Assembly: GCF_014851815.1 (NCBI RefSeq)
Contig: NZ_JACVAJ010000003.1
Span: 124,001 to 188,000, forward strand
Reading direction: 5' to 3'
DNA from: Pseudoxanthomonas sp. PXM01
Lineage (GTDB): Bacteria; Pseudomonadota; Gammaproteobacteria; Xanthomonadales; Xanthomonadaceae
Length of the DNA stretch: 64,000 nucleotides
A program made the position numbers and the translations under genes. The number at the start of each line of letters is the position of its first letter. Within the stretch, counting starts at the first letter, position 1. Shown here piece by piece: positions 44,831 through 54,138 of the stretch. The notes under the pieces are model-generated. The model worked only from the letters and a program-made list of their open reading frames with translations. It did no database searches and was not told where the DNA came from.

Positions 44831-47714
44831 GCCGGTCGGGTAGAGAGGGAGTGGGAGTGCGCCAGGCGACCGGTGCGATCGAATGCGGACAGCAGGTCTT
44901 CCAGTCTTCGCGCCGCCGGGTGTCGTGGGCCGAACGACGCCTTCGTGTGCCGCAGGGCGTCGACCAGGAACACCCGCGCCTGCCTCCGGTCGCCGCGTCC
45001 GGCGGCGATCTCGGCGCGCAGCAGCCAGGCATCGCGCAGGGAGAAGCGGTTGCTGGTGACGGCCTGGTGGCGTGCGAGCCCGGGCAGCAGGGCGAGTACC
45101 CGCGCCTCCGCACCCGCGGCATCGCCTTCGCGGAGCAGCAACTGCGCCTCGCACAGCCCGTCGCTGAAGCGCGCGCTGTAGCCTTGCGGATAAGGTGCCA
45201 TCACGCGCAGGTTTTCCGCGAGCAGGGCGCGCACGCGCGCGCGATCGCCGGGGGCATCCCGCGTCAGCAGCGCCTGCGCCAGCGTGGACCGGTGGTTCGG
45301 CCGCAGCGGCACCCCCGTCGCGCTCTGCCGCGCCAGAGGTGCCTCCAGCAGGGCGAGCGCTTCGTCGAGGTTGCGCGTGCGTGCCTGCGGACTCGCGGGA
45401 CGTACCGCGAGCAGGCGGCTGCCCAGTTCGGTCTGCATCTTCTGGGTATGTTCGTTGCCGCGGGGATACCACGCCCGCATGATGGCGTACGCGCGCCGCA
45501 GCAGCGGAATGTCCGCGTCGGACTCGGGCTGCCGCCATGCGGCCAGCTGCGACCGGATGCGGAGCACGTCCGCATAATCCGGATGCGACTCGCCTAGCGA
45601 CTGGCGCACGACCACGTCGGCGCGTCCGATGGAGGTCGCGCACGCGTCCAGCTGCGCGTTGACGCACTGCGCATTGGCCAGGCGCCACCATGCGCGGCCG
45701 ACGAGCGGATGCGCTTCACCGAGCCGCTTGCGCGCCTCTTCCAACTGCACACGCGCCACCTGTACCGCCTCGGTCGCGCGTTCCTCCAGCAGCAGCAAGC
45801 CAGCCAGCGAATGGCGCGCCTCGTTGGCGACCAGCGGAGCGCTCGCGCCAGCCAGGGCGATGGCCTGCTTCATGTCACTCTCCGCGTCGCGGATGTGGCG
45901 CAGGCGGGCGTGCCACGAGCCGCGCTGCCGGTGGAGTTCCGCCTGCGCGACGCGGTTGCCCGATTGTTGCGCGAGCGCCATGGCCTGTTCGAGCGTCTTC
46001 TGGGCCTGCGCCCGCTGCAACTCGTTCCATTCGCTGCGGGCGATCTCCATCATCACTTGCAGCCTGACAGGCCGCTCATCGTCGGGCAGCGCCGCCAGCG
46101 CGAGCCGCGCTACCTGCTGTGCCTCCGCATGCTTGCCCTGCAGATTGAGCAGGGACGCCAGCGTGGCCTGGTCCTGCGCATCCGCGACCGGATCGCCCGC
46201 GGTCAGCGCCGCCGCCTCGCGTGCGAGCGCGGTGCCGCGCGGATAGTCGCCGAGTACCGTGTAGTTGCGGGCGAGGATCGCCAGGCCACGCGACAGCACG
46301 GCGGGATGCTGATCGCCGGCGACGGCCCGTATCCGCCCTTCCGTATCCTGCAGCAGTTCGCGCGAGGTCAGCGCGGTATCCCCCAGTCCCGACAGCGTGG
46401 CTATGCCCAGGTCTGCTCGAACACGTCCGACAGGGCCAGCGTCGCGGCCGCCTCGCGCGCGTTGCGCTCGACCTGCCAGGCCGCGACGCCCGCGCCGACA
46501 ACACACGTCACCAGGAGCAGGCCGGCCAACCCGACCGCGATGCGATGCCGGCTGACGAAGCGACCGCCGCGATACAGCACGCCTCCGTTCCGCGCCTGCA
46601 CGGGACGTCGCCGGCGCCAGGCGAGCAGGTCGTCGCGCAAGGCGATGGCCGATGCATAGCGTTGCGCCGGATCGAGCGCGATGCAGCGCAGTGCGATGGC
46701 ATCCAGATCCCCGGCGAGTCGGTGCGCCAGCGTGCGCCCGTCGCGGTGGCCGCGCACGCATGCGGCCGCGGCGGGCATGTCGCCGGCCACCTGCGACATC
46801 GACGCCGCCCGAGGAGGGGTGCCCTCCTTCATCAGCCACCAGGGCGAGGCGGTGACGGGCAGTCGATCGCACAGCAGCCGATACATCACCATGCCGAGCG
46901 ACCAGAGGTCCGACGCGACGGTCGGACGATCGTCACTCGTGGCTTCCGGTGGCGCGTAGCCTTCGGAGATCGCCACACGGGGCGCCGGCGTGTCGACCGC
47001 CAGCGATGCCGTCAGGCCGAAGTCCAGCAGTTGCACTTGCGCGTCCGGCGTCACCAGCAGGTTGGTCGGCTTGATGTCCTGGTGCAGGACCAAGCGTGCG
47101 TGGGCGTACGCCAGGGCATCGCAGGCCTGTACCAGCAAGTCGATGCGCTGCTCCACGCTGGCGCGGTGCCGGTCGCACCATTGGTCGATCGGCATGCCGT
47201 CCACGTAGCGCATCGCGAACCACGGACGCCCGCTGACGTCGATGCCGCCATCGATCAGCGCGGCGATCCCGGGGTGCTCGAGCGATGCGAGCGCTTCCCG
47301 CTCGCGCAGGAAGCTCTCCACCAGCCTTGGTGACGACAGTTCGTGGCGCATGCATTTCAGGGCCACGCGTTGCCGGTACTGGCCGTCGTCGCGCCAGGCC
47401 TCGTAGACCGTCCCCATCCCGCCGGTCTCGATCACCGCATCGATCCGCCAGGGGCCGAGCCGTTGGCCCACGCGCGGATCGGTGCCGGCAGGGCTGGCCT
47501 CGTGCTGGAACAGCTGGTCGGTCAGTCCGTCCAGTGCATGTTCCGGCGCATCGTTACCGGCCAGGTCGTCGTCGGTCGCCAGCAGGCGTTGCAGCGCGTC
47601 GTGCACGGCGGCGTCCTCGGCCGCCAATGCGGCCAGCGCGCGTTCCCGCGGTGCAGGCGCCAGCGCGACGATGTCGTCGAACAACGCCAGGGCCCGGATG
47701 TAGGCCGGAGTCAC
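44827..47714 (-). pseudogene. paralogous Ser/Thr kinase-TPR gene split by a one-base frameshift
   Basis: From a GTG at 47714 the first frame encodes a kinase like its neighbour: TGGMGTVYEAW, VALK (Lys120), HQDIKPTN (Asp213), DFG (231-233), then a membrane helix GLAGLLLVTCVVGAGVAAW. It then stops at about 46401 just after VFEQTWA. The next frame continues with LGIATLSGLGDTALTSRELL and the TPR-like region to 44827. The paralogue reads VFEQMLGHATVSGLGDT here, so one base is missing at about 46411-46413. No homopolymer run lies there. Without the shift the product would be about 960 aa. It may be a true pseudogene, a recent split into two genes, or an assembly error. Confidence 0.85.
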
Positions 47715-47961
47715 GGAGACGTCCCGGCGGCACCGGCCGTCAGCGCACGGCGAACCCGGCGTGCATGCGCCATGAGAGGCGGAAACGCGCTCGACTGCGG
47801 GGTGGCGATGACCGGACCTCCTCCGGACCCTCCGGTGTCAGACGCCGCATTGTTGTCTTCTGCCCGGCATGCAGCAATCCCCGGGCTCTAGAGTGAGTTG
47901 AGGCTGCGCGGCGGCGCGCGTCAGGCAGCGGAGGTGCAGGCCCGGCTGGCGCCCCGGCGAT

Positions 47962-49287
47962 TCAACGCTCGGCGCCCAGATAGTCCAGCGTCACCTGCAG
48001 CAGCGCGCGCAGGCCGACGTCGAGCGCGCCTTCGTCCAGCATGAACTCCGGCGAGTGGTTGCTCGGCGCCGCGACCGGATCGATGCCCTTGGCGGTGCTG
48101 CCGACGAAGAAGAACATCGAGGGCACTTCGCGCGCGTAGAACGAGAAGTCCTCCGCCCCCATCTGCAGCGACGGCGTGATGACGTTGTCGGCGCCGACAA
48201 CGGCCTGCAGGCTGGGCAGCATCCGCGCGGTCAACTCGGGGTTGTTGACGGTGACGGGGTTGCCGTCGTTGTCGGGCACGCTCGCTTCCACCTTCGCACC
48301 ATGCGCGGCGGCGACATGCGTGGCGACGTTCTTCAGGTCGGCGAAGATCTTCTTCCGCATGCCCTCGTCGAAGGTGCGGATGGTGCCGACCACTTCCACG
48401 TCGTCGGGAATGATGTTGTAGCGGATGCCGCCCTTGATCGCGCCGAAGCTGACCACCGCCGGCAGTTTCGAGATGTCGGTACGACGACTGACGATGGTCT
48501 GGGTGGTGCCGATGATGTCGGCCATCGCCACGATCGGATCGATGCCGCCCCACGGCCGCGAGCCATGCGTCTGCCGGCCGATGACCTTCAGCGTGAAGGC
48601 ATCCGACGCCGCCATCAACGGCCCCTGGCGCACGCCGATCTGGCCGACCGGGATCGACGAGAACACATGCAGGCCGAACACCGCCTCCGGCTTGAAGTCC
48701 TTGAACACGCCTTCGGCCAGCATCAGCGACGCACCGCCTTCCTCGCCGGCCGGCGCGCCTTCCTCGGCGGGCTGGAACACCAGCAGTACTTCACCCGGCA
48801 ACTGGTCCTTCATCGCCGCCAGCGACTTCGCCACGCCCAGCAGGATGCCGGTATGCGCGTCATGGCCACAGGCGTGCATCACGCCGACGGTCTCGCCGCG
48901 ATAGGTCGCGGTCGCCTTCGATGCGAACGGCAGGCTGTTGCGCTCGGTCACCGGCAGCGCATCCATGTCGGCGCGCAGGGCGATGCGCGGGCCGGGCTTG
49001 CCGCCCTTGATGACGGCGGTGACGCCATGGTGCGCGATGCCCGTGCGCGGCTGAAGCCCCAGCTTGCGCAGTTCCTCGGCCACGCGTTTCGCCGTCTGCT
49101 CCTCGCGGTTCGACAGTTCCGGGTACTGATGGAAATGCCGGCGCCAGTCGACCACCTGCTGCTGCAGGGCCTTGCCGGCGGCGGCGACCTCGGTTCGCTG
49201 GACGGGCGCGGCCTCCTGCGCCCGTACCGGACTGCCGACCGATGCGATGGCCAGCGTGAGGGCGGAAAGCAGCAGTCGGTTATGCAT
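47962..49287 (-). CDS. secreted M20 family amidohydrolase (HipO-like)
   Basis: The 441-aa product has a signal peptide and a complete M20D amidohydrolase: VDWRRHFHQYPELSNREEQT, PRIALRADMDALPVTE, the zinc motif MHACGHDAHTG (138-145), FQPAEEGA (catalytic Glu) and GAIKGGIRYNIIPD. The family hydrolyses N-acyl amino acids such as hippurate. The signal implies action in the periplasm. It follows the DUF6624 gene by 43 bp and is probably co-transcribed. A close paralogue is at 51192-52496. Confidence 0.92.
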   Translation of the reverse strand: MHNRLLLSALTLAIASVGSPVRAQEAAPVQRTEVAAAGKALQQQVVDWRRHFHQYPELSNREEQTAKRVAEELRKLGLQPRTGIAHHGVTAVIKGGKPGPRIALRADMDALPVTERNSLPFASKATATYRGETVGVMHACGHDAHTGILLGVAKSLAAMKDQLPGEVLLVFQPAEEGAPAGEEGGASLMLAEGVFKDFKPEAVFGLHVFSSIPVGQIGVRQGPLMAASDAFTLKVIGRQTHGSRPWGGIDPIVAMADIIGTTQTIVSRRTDISKLPAVVSFGAIKGGIRYNIIPDDVEVVGTIRTFDEGMRKKIFADLKNVATHVAAAHGAKVEASVPDNDGNPVTVNNPELTARMLPSLQAVVGADNVITPSLQMGAEDFSFYAREVPSMFFFVGSTAKGIDPVAAPSNHSPEFMLDEGALDVGLRALLQVTLDYLGAER

Positions 49288-49330
49288 GGCGACGTCCGGC
49301 AGGAGGGAAGGAGAGGCAGACAGTAGTCGC

Positions 49331-50212
49331 TTACTTCGCCGGTGTCGCGTACATGTCTTCGATGTTGGCGGTGTACTCGGCCAGCGATTCCATGCCAAGG
49401 GCGGCGCGACGCGCCTCCACGTGTTCGGCATCCTCGATCGCTTGAGGCTGCAGCTTTCCGTCCACCGTGTGGAACTGCGTTCCATAAAGCTGCGGTTTGC
49501 CCTGGGCAAGGCGTACGCGGTCGGTCAGGTAGGCCAGATGGATGCCGGACGCCTGCTGACGCGAAACGGCGTCATGCAGCATCACCAGCACCTGTTCCTG
49601 GAACGCCGGATCCTGGTCGGCATGCTGGGCCAGCAGGAAGAAGCCCTGGCTGCCGCTCCTGCCGACGAGGTCGTAGCCCGGCCATCCGTGTTCTGCCAGA
49701 TAGGCTTTCAGCCAGGCGGTGTTGTCGCGATCGACCTCACCCAGCGTGGCGGCAACGGCCGCATTCTCCGGGTCCCGCATCGCCCGGTTGCGGGCCTCCT
49801 GGTCCTTGTCGATGCGGTGCTGGAGTTCATCCAGCAGGGCGTCGTCGCGGCGGCTTACCAGCGATGCCATGTCGCCCCGGTAGCGGGCCAGCAACACCTG
49901 CCAGCGCGGATCGTCGTGCAGGGACACTAGGTCGGCGTCGTCGGCGATATGGCTGCGCAGCAGGTCAGAAGGCGTCGCTTCGAGGCGGGAAAGCGCGCCT
50001 TCGCTGTCGCCTGCCAACGCCAGGCAGCATGCGGTGTCGTAGGCGGCACCGCGCACGGGCGGAGTGCGATCGGCCTGCTGGCCGTACAGGCGCGCGCAGG
50101 CGGGGTAGTCCTTCGCCTTGTAGGCGCCCAGCGCGCTGCGATGGTCGGCGGCGTGGGTGGCGGCGATGGCGCAGACGCCTGCGCAAGCGATCAGGAAGCG
50201 GGGGATACGCAT
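49331..50212 (-). CDS. secreted DUF6624 protein
   Basis: The 293-aa product has a signal peptide (MRIPRFLIACAGVCAIAATH) and a short TPR-like region (ARLYGQQADRTPPVRGAAYD), then the DUF6624 pattern: TAWLKAYLAEHGWPGYDLVG, FFLLAQHADQDPAFQEQVL, HLAYLTDRVRLAQGKPQLYG and TQF. Function is unknown. It is the upstream partner of the M20 gene at 47962. Confidence 0.8.
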   Translation of the reverse strand: MRIPRFLIACAGVCAIAATHAADHRSALGAYKAKDYPACARLYGQQADRTPPVRGAAYDTACCLALAGDSEGALSRLEATPSDLLRSHIADDADLVSLHDDPRWQVLLARYRGDMASLVSRRDDALLDELQHRIDKDQEARNRAMRDPENAAVAATLGEVDRDNTAWLKAYLAEHGWPGYDLVGRSGSQGFFLLAQHADQDPAFQEQVLVMLHDAVSRQQASGIHLAYLTDRVRLAQGKPQLYGTQFHTVDGKLQPQAIEDAEHVEARRAALGMESLAEYTANIEDMYATPAK

Positions 50213-50305
50213 CGTCGTCGTCCCTGGCGATGGAGGAGGTCCTAGAATACACACGCGTTCCACCCGCCATTGGCGTGGACGACAGCCCCCCGACAGCGTT
50301 CTTCC

Positions 50306-51094
50306 ATGCCCGACCTCGCCCTGCAGGTGCTCCTGCTGCTGTTTCTCGCCGCGATGCTGGCGGGCTTCATCGATGCCATCGCCGGTGGCGGCGGCATGGT
50401 GACCATCCCGGCGATGCTGCTGGCCGGCATTCCGCCGCTGCAGGTGCTGGGCACCAACAAGCTGCAGTCGCTGTTCGGCTCCGGCTCGGCCAGCTGGGCG
50501 TACGCGCGGCATGGCCACGTCGATCTCAAGGGCCAGTTGCCGATGGTGCTCACCGCCGCGCTGGGCGCGGTGGGCGGCGCGCTGCTGGCGACGGTGATTC
50601 CGGTCGAGTGGCTGAAGTGGGCGCTGCCGTTCCTGCTGGTCGGCATCGCCATCTACTTCGGGCTGAAGCCGGACATCGGCCATGTGGACCGGCACCAGCG
50701 CATGCGCCCGCAGGTGTTCGCGCTGACGTTCGTGCCGGTGATCGGCTTCTACGACGGCGTGTTCGGGCCGGGTACCGGGTCGTTCCTGATGCTGGGCTTC
50801 GTGGCGCTGGCGGGTTTCGGCATCCTCAAGGCCACCGCGCACACCAAGTTCCTCAACTTCGGCTCCAACCTCGGCGCGTTCGTCGTGTTCCTGCTGCACG
50901 GTTCGGTGCTGTGGAAGGTCGGCCTGCTGATGGGCGCGGGCCAGTTCCTCGGTGCACAGCTCGGCTCGCGCTTCGCGATGAAGCAGGGCGCGCGCATCAT
51001 CAAACCGCTGCTGGTGACCGTCTCCATCGCGCTGGCGATCCGCCTGCTGGCGGATCCGCAGCATCCGTTGCGGGTGTGGGTGGCGTCGTTCTGA
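50306..51094 (+). CDS. TSUP family transporter (TauE/SafE-like)
   Basis: The 262-aa inner-membrane protein has about 8 hydrophobic segments and the family signatures GFIDAIAGGGGMVTIPAM near the N-terminus, ANKLQSLFGSGSAS-type loop (GTNKLQSLFGSG) and IGFYDGVFGPGTGSFLML in the second half. TSUP proteins export sulfite, sulfoacetate or other organic anions; the substrate is unknown. The homologous start is MPDLALQVLL at 50306; an in-frame TTG lies at 50270. Confidence 0.9.
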   Translation: MPDLALQVLLLLFLAAMLAGFIDAIAGGGGMVTIPAMLLAGIPPLQVLGTNKLQSLFGSGSASWAYARHGHVDLKGQLPMVLTAALGAVGGALLATVIPVEWLKWALPFLLVGIAIYFGLKPDIGHVDRHQRMRPQVFALTFVPVIGFYDGVFGPGTGSFLMLGFVALAGFGILKATAHTKFLNFGSNLGAFVVFLLHGSVLWKVGLLMGAGQFLGAQLGSRFAMKQGARIIKPLLVTVSIALAIRLLADPQHPLRVWVASF

Positions 51095-51104
51095 CCCGTG
51101 GTGT

Positions 51105-51183
51105 GGTTGTGGGAGCGACGTAAGTCGCGATGCTCTTCCTCGGGCCACACGAAAAGCTCGCGACTTACGTCGCTCCCACAACC
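51105..51183. repeat. REP doublet (REPIN-like), copy 3
   Basis: Perfect 26-nt inverted arms at 51105-51130 and 51158-51183 around a 27-nt spacer. It lies between the converging TSUP and M20 genes and ends 8 bp before the M20 stop. Its spacer ends (GCTTTTC...AGAGC on the minus strand) match those of copy 4. Confidence 0.9.
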
Positions 51184-51191
51184 ATTCTCCC

Positions 51192-52496
51192 TCAAGGCGT
51201 GTGGAGGTAATCCCACGCCACCTGCAGCATCGCCTTGCTACCGGTCTCCAGCGCCTGTTCGTCGAGCAGGAACTGCGGCGAGTGGTTGATCGGCGCGGTG
51301 GCGGGATCGATGCCGGCCGAGGTCGAGCCGACGAAGAAGTAGAAGCCCGGCACCGTATTGGCGAACTGCGAGAAGTCCTCGGCGATGGTCACCGGCGTTA
51401 CGTCGATCACCTTGTCCTCGCCGACCGCGCGCGCCAGTGACGGCCTCACCCGCTGCGCCAGCGCCGGCTGGTTGATCGTCGCGGGCGCGTTGTTGACCAC
51501 CTTCAGTTCGGCGTTGCCTTCGCTGGCATGCGCATAGTCGGTCGCAATCCGCCGGAACCGTGCGATCACGTCCTCGCGTACGGCCGGCTCGAAGGTGCGC
51601 AGCGTGCCGACCAGCATCGCCTCATCGGGGATGATGTTGAAGCGCACGCCGCTGTTGAACTGGCCGGCGGTCAGCACGACCGGGTTGGCGGCGATGTTCA
51701 CCTGCCGCGCGATCATGCTCTGCGTGCCGAGCAGGATCTGCGCGCCCAGCGTGATCGGGTCCACGCCATCCCACGGCCGCGAGCCGTGCGTCTGCTTGCC
51801 GCGCACCACCAGCGTCCATTCGTCCGCCGCCGCCATCAGCGGACCGCTGCGGTAGCCGACGGTGCCGACGGGCAGGCCGGCCCATACATGCAGGCCGAAC
51901 ACGGCGTCGGGGGTGAAGTCCTTGAACACGCCTTCCTGCAGCATCAGCGCCGCGCCGAACACCTCGCCTGCGACCGGCGGGCCTTCCTCGGCCGGCTGGA
52001 ACACGAACATCACTTCGCCCGGCAGGTCGTCCTTCGCCGCGACCAGCGCCTGCGCCACGCCCATCAGAATGGCGACGTGCGCATCATGGCCGCAGGCGTG
52101 CATCACGCCGACTGGCTGGCCGCGGTATTCGGCTTTGACCTTGGATGCGAACGGCAGGTTCGTCTGCTCGGTGACCGGCAGTGCATCCATGTCGGCACGC
52201 AGTGCGATGCGCGGGCCGGGCTTCGCGCCCTTCAGCACCGCGACCACGCCGGTCTTGCCGACGCCGGTGCGCACGCTCAGGCCGAGCGAACGCAGGTGGT
52301 CGGCGACCAGTTTCGCGGTGCGCGTTTCCTGCTCGCCCAGTTCGGGATGCTGGTGGAGGTCGCGGCGCCACTGCACGAGCGTCGGCTGCGCCTGCTCCAG
52401 TGCAGTGAAGGCGGTGTCCTGCGCCCGCGCGTCCGTGCCGGCCAGCGAGGCGGTGGCGACGAGCAGGGCGGCGAACAGGCGGTGGGCGCAAAGCAT
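51192..52496 (-). CDS. secreted M20 family amidohydrolase, second paralogue
   Basis: The 434-aa product has a signal peptide and the same M20D landmarks as the gene at 47962: VQWRRDLHQHPELGEQETRT, PRIALRADMDALPVTE, VMHACGHDAHVA (133-140), FQPAEEGPP and SGVRFNIIPDEA. Differences include AEDFSQFANTVPGFYFFVGS near the C-terminus. It probably hydrolyses a related N-acyl amino acid in the periplasm. It is divergent from the APC permease gene with 150 bp between. Confidence 0.92.
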   Translation of the reverse strand: MLCAHRLFAALLVATASLAGTDARAQDTAFTALEQAQPTLVQWRRDLHQHPELGEQETRTAKLVADHLRSLGLSVRTGVGKTGVVAVLKGAKPGPRIALRADMDALPVTEQTNLPFASKVKAEYRGQPVGVMHACGHDAHVAILMGVAQALVAAKDDLPGEVMFVFQPAEEGPPVAGEVFGAALMLQEGVFKDFTPDAVFGLHVWAGLPVGTVGYRSGPLMAAADEWTLVVRGKQTHGSRPWDGVDPITLGAQILLGTQSMIARQVNIAANPVVLTAGQFNSGVRFNIIPDEAMLVGTLRTFEPAVREDVIARFRRIATDYAHASEGNAELKVVNNAPATINQPALAQRVRPSLARAVGEDKVIDVTPVTIAEDFSQFANTVPGFYFFVGSTSAGIDPATAPINHSPQFLLDEQALETGSKAMLQVAWDYLHTP

Positions 52497-52646
52497 GGCG
52501 GCATCCGGAACGGGTGGGGAACACGATGCTAGCCCGTGCGGTGCGCGCGTCCAATGGCGAATCACCATGAGGGCACGCGTGCACGCGGCTCGCATTCGAT
52601 ACGCGTGCGTGTCAGGCTCGCAGGCCACGAAAAGGCCTGCACGCCC

Positions 52647-53984
52647 ATGACCCGCGACGCCGATCCCGCTTCCTCCCGCCCGTTGCAGGGCGATGCCGCG
52701 TTGCTGCGCGCGGTCGGCAGCCTGGCGCTGGCGGCGGCGGTCATCAACATCATTGTCGGCGGCGGCATCTTCAAGATGCCGGCGGCGCTGTCGTCGCAGG
52801 TCGGTGCCGCAGCGCCACTGGCGCTGCTGGCCGGTGCGCTGGTGATGGTACCCGTGGCGCTGTGCTTCGCCGCGATCGGCAGCCGTGCCTCTGCGACCGG
52901 CGGCCCTTACACCTACGTCAGTGCGGTGTTCGGCACGCTCCCGGGCTTCCTCGCGGGCGCGCTGATGTGGATCTGCAATGTCGCCTCCAGTGCCGGCGTC
53001 GCAGCCGCGCTGTCATTGCAGGCCGCCAGCCTGTGGCCGGTCTTCGATGCGCCACTGCCGCGCGCGCTGTTGCTGCTGGGCGTGTATGCCGCCATCTACG
53101 CGCTCAACGCGTTCGGCGTGAAGCTTGGCGCGCGGGCGGTGATGGCGCTGGCCACGCTGAAGCTGGTGCCGCTGTTCCTGCTGGTGGTCGTGGGCCTCGC
53201 CTTTGTCGACACCACGCAGGTCAGCTTCGCCTTCGCCGATGTGCCGTCATGGAGTGCGCTGGGCGCGGCGATGGTGATGGTGGTGTTCGCCTACTCCGGC
53301 GTCGAGACGGCGCTGATTCCGGGTGGCGAAGTGCGCGACCCCTCGCGCAGCGTGCCGCGCGCGGCGCTCAGTGCGATCCTGCTGGTGGTGCTGCTGTACC
53401 TCGGCCTGCAGATCGTCTGCCAGGGTGTGCTGGGTCCGGCATTGGCCAGCAGCAGCGTGCCGATCGCCGAAACCGCAGGCCGGCTGTGGGATCCGGCGCG
53501 GATCGCATTGCTGGTGACGGCCTGCATTTCTATGGCGGGCTTCCTGCTCGGCAACCTGCTGGGCTCGTCGCGGCTGCTGTTTGCGCTGGGGCGCGACGGC
53601 TACCTGCCGCAGGCCTTTGGTCGCGTCAGCGCGACGCATCGCGTGCCGCTGCTGGCGCTGGCCGCGCATGCGGGCATCGCCTGCGTGCTGGCGGTGCTGG
53701 GCAACTTCGAAGCGCTGGTGCTGATCTCCGGCGGCGCGGTCTGCCTGGTCTACGTGATGGTCTGCGTCGCCGCCTGGCGCGCGCAGCGCAGCGACCTGCG
53801 CGAGCGGGGCGAGCCGTTCGTGCTGCGTGGCGGTCCGCTGGTGCCGGGGCTGGCGGTGGTGGGCATGCTCGCCATCCTCACCACGCTGAGCACACGCGAA
53901 TGGACGGCGATCGGCGTGGCCGTGGTGGTGCTGGCGGTGGTGTATGCGGTGCTGGTCGGGCTGCGGCGGCGCGTGGGTAGCTGA
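52647..53984 (+). CDS. APC superfamily amino acid permease
   Basis: The 445-aa protein has about 12 hydrophobic segments and the APC signature VINIIVGGGIFKMPAALS. GGPYTYVSAVFGTLPGFLAG and FAYSGVETALIPGGEVRDPS follow, as in LAT/AGT-type permeases. It could import amino acids released by the divergent periplasmic amidohydrolase; this pairing is inference from location. The start at 52647 fits the family; the frame is open upstream. Confidence 0.88.
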   Translation: MTRDADPASSRPLQGDAALLRAVGSLALAAAVINIIVGGGIFKMPAALSSQVGAAAPLALLAGALVMVPVALCFAAIGSRASATGGPYTYVSAVFGTLPGFLAGALMWICNVASSAGVAAALSLQAASLWPVFDAPLPRALLLLGVYAAIYALNAFGVKLGARAVMALATLKLVPLFLLVVVGLAFVDTTQVSFAFADVPSWSALGAAMVMVVFAYSGVETALIPGGEVRDPSRSVPRAALSAILLVVLLYLGLQIVCQGVLGPALASSSVPIAETAGRLWDPARIALLVTACISMAGFLLGNLLGSSRLLFALGRDGYLPQAFGRVSATHRVPLLALAAHAGIACVLAVLGNFEALVLISGGAVCLVYVMVCVAAWRAQRSDLRERGEPFVLRGGPLVPGLAVVGMLAILTTLSTREWTAIGVAVVVLAVVYAVLVGLRRRVGS

Positions 53985-54010
53985 GCTGCCGGAGCGGTGG
54001 GAAAGTTGGT

Positions 54011-54083
54011 TGTGGGAGCGACGTAAGTCGCGAAGCTTTTCCCAAGGCTGCAAGAAGAGCTCGCGACTTACGTCGCTCCCACA
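54011..54083. repeat. REP doublet (REPIN-like), copy 4
   Basis: Perfect 23-nt inverted arms at 54011-54033 and 54061-54083 around a 27-nt spacer, between the converging APC and purU genes. The spacer begins AGCTTTTC and ends AGAGC, resembling copy 3 in the opposite orientation. Confidence 0.9.
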
Positions 54084-54138
54084 CCTGACATCCCGGGACC
54101 TGACATCCCCACACCTGTTTCCCCCATTCCTGCAAGGA

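Noticed and set aside
47715..47961. Possible sigma factor or regulator gene upstream of the kinase pair
   Set aside because: The gap is only 247 bp and no open frame with a helix-turn-helix or sigma motif was found on either strand.
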